From positions 930,001 through 994,000 of the forward strand of contig NZ_CP065230.1 in the NCBI RefSeq assembly GCF_015767635.1: a DNA stretch of 64,000 nt, written 5' to 3'. Numbering within the stretch: position 1 is the first letter of the stretch; each line of letters starts with the position of its first letter. Position numbers and translations under genes: made by a program. The DNA comes from Halomonas sp. A40-4 (GTDB lineage: Bacteria > Pseudomonadota > Gammaproteobacteria > Pseudomonadales > Halomonadaceae). The notes below the pieces were generated by a model that was given only the letters and a program-made list of their open reading frames with translations, was not told where the DNA came from and searched no databases. Shown piece after piece: positions 8,983 to 17,634 of this stretch.

Positions 8983-10377
8983 ATGCCCTACCTGACTTCA
9001 GCTGCGCTTGCCGCGGCACTTGGCGTTTTCATCATCCTAGGCCTGCGGGCTCGCTGGGCCGGTGGCACGGTCGATGATTACATTACGGCCCGCAATTCCC
9101 AGTCCGGAGCGACCCTCGGACTGTCGTTTCTTGCCTCCGGGATGGGGGCATGGATTCTGTTTGCCCCGCCGGAAATCGGCGCCTTTGTTGGCCCCGTGGC
9201 GCTTGCGGGTTATGCCATCGGTTCGGCATTGCCATTTATCGTATTGGGCCTTTATGGGCCGGCCATCCGCCGCGCACTGCCCGAAGGCAGAAGCATCGCC
9301 GAGTTTGCCCAGGCATGCTACGGCACCAGCGTGCGGCGCTGGGTGTCACTGGTGTCAGTGGCCTATATGGCCTGCTTTCTCGCTGCAGAGCTGACGGCGA
9401 TTGGTGCGATTACCGCATTACTTTCCGATGTGCCGCCCGCTTTGGTTGTCCTCGGTGTCGCTTTGAGCACGCTTGCCTATACCGTGCTTGGCGGGCTGAG
9501 GGCGAGCCTTGCCACCGACCGTTGGCAGGCCTGGCTGTTGATCGCTCTGCTGCTTATCGTCAGCAGTGTTGCCTTCACCTATTTACCCGCCATGCCAGAC
9601 GTATCGTCGATGCCGAGTGCCCCATTGGTCGACGCGCTGAGTGTAGCGGTGACACTGGTCATTGCTGTCACCGCGGCTAACCTTTTCCACCAGGGTTACT
9701 GGCAGCGAGTGTGGGCCGCGCAGGATTCACGCAGTCTGGGCCAGGGGGCCTGGCTGGGGGGTGGCATGACCGTCGCTGTGGTGATGGTCATCGGCGGCCT
9801 GGGGATGCTTGCCGCGATGAGTGGCGTTGCGCTGGGTGAGCCGCCAATCCCGTTTTTTGCTCTGCTGGGAAATGCGCCGTCGTGGCTCGCCATGCTGGCC
9901 CTGGTGCTGGCGGTGACACTGGTGGCGTCCAGTGTCGATACGCTACAGAACGCGATTGCCTCGCTGATAGTCTCCCAGCATGAGCAGCAGGGCAGGTCGC
10001 TGACCACGGCGCGCTGGTGGACCGTTGTGCTGATGGTGCCGGTGGTGATCATCGCCCTTCAGGGGCTTTCCGTATTGCGGCTATTCCTGATCGCCGACTT
10101 GCTGTGTGCCGCGATTGTCGTACCGGTATTGCTGGGGCTATGGAAGCGGATGTCCACCGCGGCTGCGATCGGCGGCGGTATTGCAGGGCTTTTAGGCGCC
10201 GTGTTACCCGGCTGGCTGGCCAGTGGTAGCCTTGCAGCGGGTCTCATGGCGGCGACTTTCCCTGCTGGTATTCCCACGCTGGGTCCTTTCCTCGGTGCGT
10301 TATGTGCTTCTACACTGGTAAGTGTTAGCTGGGCGAAAGTGGTTGGTCATCGGGCATCTTGGGCAAAGCATGGCTGA
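8983..10377 (+). CDS. SSS-family symporter under TPP control, candidate thiamine or precursor importer
   Basis: The 464-residue protein has about 12-13 membrane helices and the sodium:solute symporter fold, seen in the N-terminal LRARWAGGTVDDYITARNS region (residues 22-40) and in FLASGMGAWILFAPPE (50-65), which resemble PanF/PutP-type carriers. It follows the TPP riboswitch with no other gene between. By established comparative genomics, SSS carriers under THI elements (the ThiV type) are predicted to import thiamine or its pyrimidine moiety, and this gene fits that class. No biosynthetic thi gene follows, so it appears to be a stand-alone salvage transporter. The exact substrate is inferred only from regulation. 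Confidence 0.85.
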   Translation: MPYLTSAALAAALGVFIILGLRARWAGGTVDDYITARNSQSGATLGLSFLASGMGAWILFAPPEIGAFVGPVALAGYAIGSALPFIVLGLYGPAIRRALPEGRSIAEFAQACYGTSVRRWVSLVSVAYMACFLAAELTAIGAITALLSDVPPALVVLGVALSTLAYTVLGGLRASLATDRWQAWLLIALLLIVSSVAFTYLPAMPDVSSMPSAPLVDALSVAVTLVIAVTAANLFHQGYWQRVWAAQDSRSLGQGAWLGGGMTVAVVMVIGGLGMLAAMSGVALGEPPIPFFALLGNAPSWLAMLALVLAVTLVASSVDTLQNAIASLIVSQHEQQGRSLTTARWWTVVLMVPVVIIALQGLSVLRLFLIADLLCAAIVVPVLLGLWKRMSTAAAIGGGIAGLLGAVLPGWLASGSLAAGLMAATFPAGIPTLGPFLGALCASTLVSVSWAKVVGHRASWAKHG

Positions 10378-10424
10378 TCACGTTATGATGGTTGGTTATC
10401 GTCTACCGTCATGGGCCACAGTCA

Positions 10425-11840
10425 ATGAACTACCCTATTCTTCCCGACGAAGAGGCTCGGCTGGCGGCGCTTTACGAATTGGCGCTGCTGGACACGCCGG
10501 AAGAACCCGCATTCGACCGGGTGACGCGTCTGGTCACCCAATTACTGAATGTACCGACCTCGACCGTCACGCTGATTGACGCCAAGCGGCAATGGATAAA
10601 ATCTCGTGTGGGAACTGAGCTTCGTGAAACATCACGTAGCGTGGCTTTCTGCGCCCATACCATTGCGGAATCTGCGCCGCTGATTGTTGAAGATACCCGA
10701 GAAGATCCGCGTTTTGCCGATAATCCGCTGGTGACCGTGCCAGGCGGAGTGCGTTTTTACGCGGGTATTCCGCTGCGCACATCAAAGGGGTTGGCGTTGG
10801 GGTCGCTGTGTGCCGTGGACACAAGGCCACGTCGGCTTAGCGACGCCGAGATCAACGCGCTTAAAGATCTTGGATCGATTGTTACTGATGAAATTCACCT
10901 GCGTGAGCGGTTCCTGTTTGAAAAGCAGCGCCGGGAAGCATCCCAGTCATCTCTCGAAGCGCTGCACCTGGATCTTGAAAACCAGATTGAGCGGCGCACC
11001 CGAGAGCTGAACCTGGTGATCGAGTCGGCCTATGATGCCTATATCAGCATTGACGATAACGACCTTGTGCTGGACTGGAATCGAGCCGCGACGACGATGT
11101 TTGGCTGGACGCGCAGGGAAGCACTGGCGCGCTCCATTGAGCATTTGATCTTTCCTGATGGCATGCCGGAAGGCGACCAGCAGACGCCCGTCACCTACTA
11201 CGCTGCACGTCGTGACGGCAGCTCATTGCCGGTGGAAATGCGCATCAAGTCGCTCGATATAGAGGGACGCAGGCAGCGCAGCCTGTTTCTCCACGATGTT
11301 ACCGAGCGCATACAGCTCGAGCGCCTGCGCGATCTGGAAGCCCGTGAAGACGCACTTACCCAACTGCCCAACAGGCGGGCCCTGGATGAGCGGTTGCCAG
11401 AGGCGATGGCGCGCACCCGGCGCCAGCAAACGGCTCTTGCGGTGCTGTTCATGGATCTCGATGGGTTCAAGGCCGTCAATGATCTGCATGGCCATGCAGC
11501 CGGTGACGAACTGCTGCGTGAAATCGCCAAACGTCTAAGCGCCGCCGTGCGTGAAACCGACTATGTAGCCCGCTGGGCCGGAGATGAGTTCGTCGTGCTG
11601 CTGGAAAACATCGCCCTCGATGCCGCCGAGCGGCTTGCCCGGCAGTTGATTGATACCCTCGAGCAGCCCGTACAGCTGCAGGAGGCGGAGGTGCATGTCA
11701 GCGCCAGCATTGGCGTGGCGCTCTATAAGCCAGACGTAAGTGAAACGGCACTGGAACTGCTCAAACGCGCCGACGTTGCCATGTATAACGCCAAACATGC
11801 CGGTAAAGCACAGGCCTGTATGGCTGACGCGCCCGCATGA
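10425..11840 (+). CDS. GAF-PAS diguanylate cyclase
   Basis: The 471-residue cytoplasmic protein makes cyclic di-GMP. Domains in order: GAF (about residues 15-160, with the typical FYAGIPLRTSKGLALGSLCAVD segment), a coiled coil (about 170-200), PAS (about 205-310, VLDWNRAATTMFGW), and GGDEF (about 320-465). The active-site motif is AGDEF, an accepted GGDEF variant. RETD five residues before it is a product-inhibition I-site with the correct spacing. There are no membrane segments, so the signal is intracellular. The ATG at MNYPILPDEEARL was chosen over an upstream ATG because the GAF family start falls there. It is a stand-alone gene. Confidence 0.92.
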   Translation: MNYPILPDEEARLAALYELALLDTPEEPAFDRVTRLVTQLLNVPTSTVTLIDAKRQWIKSRVGTELRETSRSVAFCAHTIAESAPLIVEDTREDPRFADNPLVTVPGGVRFYAGIPLRTSKGLALGSLCAVDTRPRRLSDAEINALKDLGSIVTDEIHLRERFLFEKQRREASQSSLEALHLDLENQIERRTRELNLVIESAYDAYISIDDNDLVLDWNRAATTMFGWTRREALARSIEHLIFPDGMPEGDQQTPVTYYAARRDGSSLPVEMRIKSLDIEGRRQRSLFLHDVTERIQLERLRDLEAREDALTQLPNRRALDERLPEAMARTRRQQTALAVLFMDLDGFKAVNDLHGHAAGDELLREIAKRLSAAVRETDYVARWAGDEFVVLLENIALDAAERLARQLIDTLEQPVQLQEAEVHVSASIGVALYKPDVSETALELLKRADVAMYNAKHAGKAQACMADAPA

Positions 11841-11883
11841 AGGTGTCTGCCAAAACGTCATCAGTTAACCATCAGGGACGATC

Positions 11884-12852
11884 ATGATTCGGACGCTGTT
11901 AACGACCCCCGAAGGTGAAGTACACGAAGGCGACGCAAAGCTGATCGACCTGTGGCGACAAACCCCGGGCAGTCATATCTGGGTGGATATGCAAGGCGAA
12001 AGCCAAGCCGTCGAGCAGCGCTTTTTGGAAGACTTTGAATGCCACCCGATGGCCATTCAGGATGCGCATAAAGAGCGCCATCCACCCAAAATCGAAGAGT
12101 TCGATCACCACACACTGATCATTTACCGCGGTATCTCCTCGTTTGATGCCCAGTTGAACTTCGTGCCCCAGCAAGTGAGCTTTTTTGTCGGTGAGCGCTT
12201 CCTGGTCACCCTTCACCCGGGCGAAGCGTTAAGCATCAAGCGTCTGTTCAATGAGCAGGGCAGTGCACTACTGGCTCACTCCCCAGAGCATGTGGCACTG
12301 CGGGTGATGTACCTGTCGGCCGGGTATTACATCGATAGCCTGCTGGAATTCGAAGTGGCGCTCAGCGATCTGGAAGATGAACTGCTGGATAACGGCAATG
12401 ACGTATTGATGCGGCGTATAACCGCCTACCGCTCGCGGCTGGTGAAAATGCGTCGAATCTTCAGCTACCACAAGGGGATTACCCAGGAACTGACCGCCTA
12501 CGACTATGCCCACCTGCCGCGTGATAAAAGCGACACCCTCCACGCGATTACCGACGTGGAAGAGCGCTTTGAGCGGCTCTATACGCTCACGCAAATGTAT
12601 TACGACATCTGCGGCGATCTGGTCGATGGCTACATTTCGATTTCATCGCACCAGCTCAACATCACCATGCGCGTGCTGACGGTGATTACCGCTATCTTTG
12701 TACCACTCACCTTTATTGCCGGTATCTACGGCATGAATTTCGAGTATATGCCCGAGCTTGGCTATCGCTACGGCTATTTCTTTGTCTGGGGGGTAATGCT
12801 GGGTATCGGTGGGATGCTGATCTGGCTATTCAAGCGCAAGCACTGGTTTTGA
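11884..12852 (+). CDS. corA: Magnesium/cobalt transport protein CorA
   Basis: The 322-residue protein has a large cytoplasmic N-terminal domain and two C-terminal membrane helices. The pore signature GMN lies at residues 283-285 in IYGMNFEYMPEL. The second helix is followed by a basic tail (KRKHWF). CorA pentamers form the Mg2+ channel of the inner membrane. GGGACG ahead of the ATG is a fair ribosome site. No regulatory leader was recognised in the 43-bp upstream gap. Confidence 0.95.
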   Translation: MIRTLLTTPEGEVHEGDAKLIDLWRQTPGSHIWVDMQGESQAVEQRFLEDFECHPMAIQDAHKERHPPKIEEFDHHTLIIYRGISSFDAQLNFVPQQVSFFVGERFLVTLHPGEALSIKRLFNEQGSALLAHSPEHVALRVMYLSAGYYIDSLLEFEVALSDLEDELLDNGNDVLMRRITAYRSRLVKMRRIFSYHKGITQELTAYDYAHLPRDKSDTLHAITDVEERFERLYTLTQMYYDICGDLVDGYISISSHQLNITMRVLTVITAIFVPLTFIAGIYGMNFEYMPELGYRYGYFFVWGVMLGIGGMLIWLFKRKHWF

Positions 12853-12946
12853 CATCCAGCGTGGCCTGATGGAGACGACACAAAAGTTTGTTATGGTCAT
12901 TATCAGGCACAACATCTTTATCTCTTAGTCGAGAGGAGCCCAGCGA

Positions 12947-14119
12947 ATGGCAGACGCAAATGCTAGTTCAACGCCGCCGACAACCATGGCGGCCATGCTG
13001 CTAACCGGGCATGGCGGTATCGAAAAGCTTGAGTACCGTCAGGATGTGGCGACCCCCAAACCCCAGGCAGGCCAGGTCCTGGTGCAGGTCACGGCGACGG
13101 CTAAGAACAATACCGATCGTAAGGCCCGCGAGGGACTGTACCCTACCAAGGACAAGGGCGACGTGACCTCGTTTGCCATGGGCGGTGAGCCCACGCTGAC
13201 GTTCCCACGCATTCAGGGCGCCGATGTGGCGGGCCGTGTCGTGGCGGTGGGCGAGGGCGTTGATGCTTCGCGGATCGGTGAGCGGGGGCTTCTGGATTTC
13301 AATCTGTATGCCGATGATCGCCGTGATATCAACCTGACCCCGGATTACTATGGCCACGGGGCCGATGGTGGCTATGCCGAGTACATCGCCGTACCGTCTG
13401 ACCAGTTTCACCACGTGCCCAACCCGGCGCTGCACGATGCCGAGCTTGCCGCCATGGGGATGTGTTCCTACCAGACGGCCTACCACATGATGACATCCGC
13501 CGGGATCGGCGCCGGAGAGCGTGTGCTGGTCACCGGCGCAAGCGGCGGGGTGGGGACGGCGCTGATTCAGCTTTGCCGGGTAGTCGGCGCGATTCCCTAC
13601 GCCGTCAGTCAACCCGATAAAGCCGATGCACTTCTCGCCCTGGGGGCCGAGGCGGTGATCGACCGCGGCGATTTACCCACCTTTGTCGATCGCGTGCTGG
13701 CTACCACCGACGGCCAGCCCATCGACGCGGTGATGGACCTGGTTGGCGGTGAGATGACCAACCTGTTCATCGATACCATGATTGTCGACATGCAGCACCG
13801 TAAACGTTACCCGCGGCTTTCCATCGCCGGGGCCAGCGGCGGCAATCTCAGCGAGGTCATGTGGACGCGCATCTACCTCTACCAGGTGCAGATCTTTGGG
13901 GTCTCTCACGGCACGCGGGAAGAGGCCGAACAGCTCATTGCCTGGATTCGTAGCGGCGAGTTGAAGCCGGTGTTGCATGCGGCCTTCAAACTGTCCGAAC
14001 TCCATGACGCCGAGCGCTATTTCGTCAATCGTGGCAGTAACTATCTTGGCAAGATCGTGATTGTCCCGGATAGCCAATGGGAGTCCCATGGCGCTCCGTT
14101 TGCCCTTAACGCTTCCTAA
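12947..14119 (+). CDS. MDR-family oxidoreductase (quinone reductase/alcohol [17 protein letters not shown])
   Basis: The 390-residue protein has a GroES-like N-terminal domain (residues about 25-150) and a Rossmann domain with the nucleotide motif VLVTGASGGVGTALIQL (about 190-206). Zinc ligands typical of alcohol dehydrogenases are not evident, which favours the zinc-free quinone-oxidoreductase branch, but a 30-residue insertion (LYADDRRDINLTPDYYG) is unusual. It starts after a GAGAGGAG ribosome site and is followed 18 bp later by an atypical proline-racemase-family gene. The two are almost certainly cotranscribed and may act on the same substrate, which is unknown. Confidence 0.8.
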   Translation: MADANASSTPPTTMAAMLLTGHGGIEKLEYRQDVATPKPQAGQVLVQVTATAKNNTDRKAREGLYPTKDKGDVTSFAMGGEPTLTFPRIQGADVAGRVVAVGEGVDASRIGERGLLDFNLYADDRRDINLTPDYYGHGADGGYAEYIAVPSDQFHHVPNPALHDAELAAMGMCSYQTAYHMMTSAGIGAGERVLVTGASGGVGTALIQLCRVVGAIPYAVSQPDKADALLALGAEAVIDRGDLPTFVDRVLATTDGQPIDAVMDLVGGEMTNLFIDTMIVDMQHRKRYPRLSIAGASGGNLSEVMWTRIYLYQVQIFGVSHGTREEAEQLIAWIRSGELKPVLHAAFKLSELHDAERYFVNRGSNYLGKIVIVPDSQWESHGAPFALNAS

Positions 14120-14137
14120 CTGCAAAGAGTCCGGCGA

Positions 14138-15211
14138 ATGAATACTCAACATACCATCCAGTTAATGGACACCCACGCGGGAGGCGATGTCAGCCGTATT
14201 GTAACGGGGGGTATTGATCACCTTCCGGGCAATAGCGTCCGCGAGCAGATGGAGTATCTGCGCGATGATGCCGACGGCCTGCGTCGGCTGTTGCTTGAAG
14301 AGCCCTACGGCATTCCCGAGATGTCCGTAGACCTGCTGGTGCCACCCAACGACCCGGAAGCCGTCGCCGGTTATATCATCATGGAAGTCATGGGCTATCC
14401 GATCTATTCGGGGTCCAACACCTTGTGCACCGCCACGGCAGTGCTGGAAAGCGGTATCGTACCCAAGCAGGAAGGCATCCAGCGCTTCAAGCTCGAAGCC
14501 CCCGCCGGCCTGGTGCAGGTAGAGGCCAAGGTACATGACGGGGTCGTAGAGTCGGTCACCTGTGGCGGTCTACCGAGCTATATCGACACCTACCGTGAGA
14601 CGATCGACGTGCCCGGCATCGGCCCCGTGACCTACTCGGTTGCCTATAGCGGTGGCTTTTATGCGCTGGTGGATGCGGCTGAATTAGGCTTCAAGTTGAC
14701 CCTGGAAGAAGAGTCGGCGTTGGCGCTTTGCGCGCATAAAATCGTGGAAGCCATCAAGGCTGAGCGCGGTTTTTCCCACTACACCCTGGGGGATGTCGGA
14801 CCGCTGCCGTTCCTGCACTTCATGGGGCCTGAAGAACAGGTCGCCGAAGGTTATGTGCGTTCCCGCTCAACGACCTACGTGCATCCCGGCGTTATTTGCC
14901 GCAGCACCACCGGTACGGGAACGTCCGCGCGGCTGGCGTTGATGCATTACGAAGGACGACTCAGGCAAGGTGACAAGCTGGAAACCGTGTCACTGCGCGA
15001 TACAGGCTTTATCGGCACCTTCATCGATACCCACCAGGAAGGCGCTTATCAGGTGGTGGAGAACACCATTACCGGGCGCAGTTACGTGCTGGCGCACTCG
15101 GATATCGTGATCAACTGCGATGATCCCCTGGTTAACTGCGGTGAGCTTCACCACATCCTGAGCGATCGCCATCACCCGCCACGCGCTGAATTACCGTCAG
15201 AGACGACATAG
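14138..15211 (+). CDS. Proline racemase superfamily enzyme with an atypical Ser/Thr active site
   Basis: The 357-residue protein aligns with proline racemase, 4-hydroxyproline epimerase and trans-3-hydroxyproline dehydratase along its whole length. The first catalytic Cys (motif MCGH) is replaced by S91 in YSGSNT, and the following His by S93. The second catalytic Cys (motif DRSPCGTGT) is replaced by T258 in CRSTTGTGTSAR. Cys/Cys enzymes racemise and Cys/Thr enzymes dehydrate, so a Ser/Thr pair with a lost His suggests a dehydratase-like or unknown reaction. The oxidoreductase gene 18 bp upstream could act on its product. Its 3' end overlaps a convergent DUF1289 gene by 40 bp. Confidence 0.85.
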   Translation: MNTQHTIQLMDTHAGGDVSRIVTGGIDHLPGNSVREQMEYLRDDADGLRRLLLEEPYGIPEMSVDLLVPPNDPEAVAGYIIMEVMGYPIYSGSNTLCTATAVLESGIVPKQEGIQRFKLEAPAGLVQVEAKVHDGVVESVTCGGLPSYIDTYRETIDVPGIGPVTYSVAYSGGFYALVDAAELGFKLTLEEESALALCAHKIVEAIKAERGFSHYTLGDVGPLPFLHFMGPEEQVAEGYVRSRSTTYVHPGVICRSTTGTGTSARLALMHYEGRLRQGDKLETVSLRDTGFIGTFIDTHQEGAYQVVENTITGRSYVLAHSDIVINCDDPLVNCGELHHILSDRHHPPRAELPSETT

Positions 15212-15384
15212 CCTTCGGCCTCAATACGTTGCCACACCGGGGCCTTGTCGGCCTCGGTCATCTGCCCCCAGCAAGCGATTTCATCCAGACGTCGCCCGCA
15301 ACCTTCACAAAGTGATTGGGTCGGTTCTATGCGGCAGATCTGACGACAGGGGGAGAGCGGACGGTCAGGGAGGGATGAAGTCAC
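15172..15384 (-). CDS. DUF1289 small cysteine-rich protein
   Basis: The 70-residue protein has the DUF1289 cysteine pattern: CRQIC near residues 13-17, CEGCGR near 26-31 and the following CWG. The four to five cysteines suggest metal or Fe-S binding. No function is established for the family. Its coding end overlaps the end of the proline-racemase-family gene on the other strand by 40 bp, a real convergent overlap. Confidence 0.8.
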   Translation of the reverse strand: MTSSLPDRPLSPCRQICRIEPTQSLCEGCGRRLDEIACWGQMTEADKAPVWQRIEAEGYVVSDGNSARGG

Positions 15385-15512
15385 AGGTATCGTAAACCTC
15401 TTGGAGATAACAAAACGGCGGCTAATACTGACATGCCAAGGGTAACATGTCTTTGCGTATTAGCTGGGTGTGGTAGCGTGATGACTCCTTTTGTCTGCGA
15501 TGAGGAAACGCC

Positions 15513-16124
15513 ATGCATTATTTGCTCGACGAAACGCCGCTTGAAGCGGGCACTCTGTATCGGCTGCTATCCGGCTCGGTTTGCCCTCGCCCGATTGCCT
15601 GGGTAGCGACCCAGGACCGCCAGGGCAATGCCAATCTTGCCCCTTTTTCTTTCTTCAATGTCGTCAGCGTCGATCCGCCCGTGCTGGGGTTCTCGCCGTT
15701 ACAGAACGGCCAGGGCCGCAGCAAGGATACCGTGCGTAACCTGGAAGAGAATCCCGAGTGTGTGGTGCATGTCGGTAGCGAAGCATTGGTCGACGCGCTC
15801 AATACCACCAGCGCAAGCCTGCCACCCGGCGAGGATGAATTCACCCTGGCAGGACTTGAAAAAGCCGCCATGCCCGGTGTGTCGGTCCCCCGCATTGCCA
15901 ACGCGCCGGTTGCGTTCGGTTGCCGACTGCGCGACATCATTCGCTTTGGTGACCAGCCCATGTCAGGCAATCTGGTGCTTGCCAACGTGATCTCCCTGCA
16001 TCTTGACGACGATGTCTGGGACGGTCGACACGTCAGCCTGGAAATACTCAACCCTGTGGGTCGACTGGCAGGTAGTGACTATGTTCGCACCACCGACCGT
16101 TTCGCGCTGCAACGCCCCCGCTAA
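15513..16124 (+). CDS. Flavin reductase family protein
   Basis: The 203-residue protein matches the FMN-binding flavin-reductase-like split-barrel family: CPRPIAWVATQDRQGNANLAPFSFFN (residues about 24-49; key residues RPIAW and the N-x-APFSFF turn) is the flavin-binding signature. Such proteins reduce FMN with NAD(P)H or simply bind FMN, often serving a monooxygenase partner. No partner is encoded nearby. A GAGGAAACGCC ribosome site precedes the ATG. About 300 bp of non-coding sequence follows it. Confidence 0.88.
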   Translation: MHYLLDETPLEAGTLYRLLSGSVCPRPIAWVATQDRQGNANLAPFSFFNVVSVDPPVLGFSPLQNGQGRSKDTVRNLEENPECVVHVGSEALVDALNTTSASLPPGEDEFTLAGLEKAAMPGVSVPRIANAPVAFGCRLRDIIRFGDQPMSGNLVLANVISLHLDDDVWDGRHVSLEILNPVGRLAGSDYVRTTDRFALQRPR

Positions 16125-16153
16125 GCTGGCAACGAATGAATCAGACCCTGCTT

Positions 16154-16167
16154 AACAAACGTTTGTT
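16154..16167. promoter_or_regulatory. 14-bp perfect palindrome, possible operator
   Basis: AACAAACGTTTGTT is a perfect palindrome 30 bp after the flavin reductase stop and about 260 bp before the binding-protein gene. Its AAACGTTT core resembles operators of TetR-type repressors. No such repressor gene lies in the window, so the assignment is speculative. Confidence 0.35.
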
Positions 16168-16214
16168 TACATACTTCGCTACAATGTTTACTTAGAAATT
16201 AAGGATAATTGTCC

Positions 16215-16241
16215 TTTAGTCCTATATTCTGCGGCCGATAG
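16215..16241 (+). promoter_or_regulatory. Sigma-28 (FliA)-like promoter of the binding protein-MCP operon
   Basis: GCCGATAG at 16234-16241 matches the flagellar sigma-28 -10 element (GCCGATAA) in seven of eight bases. TTTAGTCC lies 11 bp upstream as a poor -35. It sits about 180 bp before the binding-protein start codon in an otherwise AT-rich leader. The same core precedes the other two MCP genes of the window, which strengthens the call. Confidence 0.5.
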
Positions 16242-16301
16242 AACTGTTGGGGGGTGATCACGCAGTGGTTATGCGTGGTGACCTCTACAGCGCTATAACA
16301 C

Positions 16302-16351
16302 TGTTTTAAAAATGTTTTTAGAAATGTTTTTAAAAGTGTTCTTAAAAAAAG
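16302..16351 (+). repeat. Four imperfect 12-bp AT-rich tandem repeats
   Basis: The units TGTTTTAAAAA, TGTTTTTAGAAA, TGTTTTTAAAAG and TGTTCTTAAAAAAAG follow one another in the leader of the binding-protein gene. The remaining sequence between the flavin reductase and this gene holds the palindrome and the promoter described separately, and no coding frame. Confidence 0.7.
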
Positions 16352-16424
16352 TGCTGAGACAGCCGTGCCTGGCAATCAAGCTGTACTCGGCAATAAAGCG
16401 GGCAAGCAGATAAAGGAGGGGGCA

Positions 16425-17579
16425 ATGCGACGATTTTGGATAGCGTTACTGGCGAGTGTGGTGTCGATTTCGACAGCCCACGCGGAACTCAAGTTTGCCA
16501 TTGTAGCACCCGACAGCGGGCCGGCCGCATCGCTTGGGCAGGGCATGAAAAAAGGTATCGACACCTACTTCGCTGAAGTCAACGCGTCCGGAGGCGTCAA
16601 TGGCGAAACGCTGACGCTTGCCGCCTTTGATGACCGGTATGACCCGCTCAGCGCTGCTCGTCATACCCGCGAAGTCGTCCAGGACGAGGATGTCCTGGCA
16701 GCGATCGGTAATGTGGGCACTCCCACCGCTACCGTCACCATACCGATTTACAACGAAGCCGAGACGCTGCTGTTCGGCGCTTTTACCGGCGCGGGAGTGC
16801 TACGCAAATCGCCTCCCGACCGTTATGTCATCAACTACCGCGCAAGCTATGTGCAGGAAACCGCCGCCATGGTGGATGGCCTGATAGAGGCAGGCATCGA
16901 GCCCCAAGAGATTGCCTTTTTTACCCAAAACGACAGCTTTGGTGACGCGGGCTATAACGGAGCCAAGCAAGCGCTTGAGGCGCAGGGCTTTACCGGCACC
17001 GATAACCTGGCCCATGGCCGCTTTTCTCGCGGTACCCGCAATGTCCATCAGGGGCTGGCCACCATTCTGCAAGCTGCTGAAACACCCAAGGCGGTGATTA
17101 TCGTGGGTACCTATGGCCCCGCCGCCGACTTTATTCGCGAAGCCCGCCAGGATATGCCCGACGCCGTATTCCTCAATGTGTCCTTCGTCGGCAGCCAGGC
17201 GCTGTTGAACGAGCTGGGTGACCAGGCAGACGGCGTGATCGTGACTCAGGTTGTACCGCCACTGGATTCTGATCTGCCGGCGGTCGACGAATATCGCCAG
17301 GCGCTTGATGCGTATGCCGATGGCAGTGAACCCGACTTTGTTTCCCTGGAAGGTTATCTGGCGGCAAAACTGTTTGTGGAAGGGGTTAAGGCGGCAGGTG
17401 ATTCGCCGGATCGAGAAGCCATTGTTGACGGCCTGCTTGGTCTTGGCGAGATCGATATCGGCCTTGAGGAGCCGCTGCATCTGGGGCCTGACGATCACCA
17501 GGCCAGTGACAGTGTCTGGCCGACGATTATTACCGATGGCCAATTCGAGTTAGTCGAGTGGTCAACGCTGCTGCGCTAA
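16425..17579 (+). CDS. Periplasmic substrate-binding protein, LivJ/type I fold
   Basis: The 384-residue protein starts after a textbook AAAGGAGG site and has a signal peptide (residues 1-20, cleavage after AHA). The mature protein begins [33 protein letters not shown], the pattern of Peripla_BP_6 proteins that bind branched-chain amino acids or related compounds. No ABC permease or ATPase gene is nearby. Instead an MCP gene follows after 55 bp. This suggests that the protein delivers a ligand to that chemoreceptor rather than to a transporter. The ligand is unknown. Confidence 0.88.
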   Translation: MRRFWIALLASVVSISTAHAELKFAIVAPDSGPAASLGQGMKKGIDTYFAEVNASGGVNGETLTLAAFDDRYDPLSAARHTREVVQDEDVLAAIGNVGTPTATVTIPIYNEAETLLFGAFTGAGVLRKSPPDRYVINYRASYVQETAAMVDGLIEAGIEPQEIAFFTQNDSFGDAGYNGAKQALEAQGFTGTDNLAHGRFSRGTRNVHQGLATILQAAETPKAVIIVGTYGPAADFIREARQDMPDAVFLNVSFVGSQALLNELGDQADGVIVTQVVPPLDSDLPAVDEYRQALDAYADGSEPDFVSLEGYLAAKLFVEGVKAAGDSPDREAIVDGLLGLGEIDIGLEEPLHLGPDDHQASDSVWPTIITDGQFELVEWSTLLR

Positions 17580-17634
17580 CGCTCATACCCGCCGCTATTA
17601 CGTCATTTACCCTGATACGAGCGAAGCTAGTCTA

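Noticed and set aside
14138..15211. Calling this gene proline racemase or 4-hydroxyproline epimerase
   Set aside because: Both catalytic cysteines and the adjacent histidine are replaced, so the standard names are not justified.
16800..17543. 247-codon minus-strand frame opposite the binding-protein gene
   Set aside because: No ribosome site, no domain-like sequence, and it is fully antisense to a gene with a signal peptide and textbook ribosome site.
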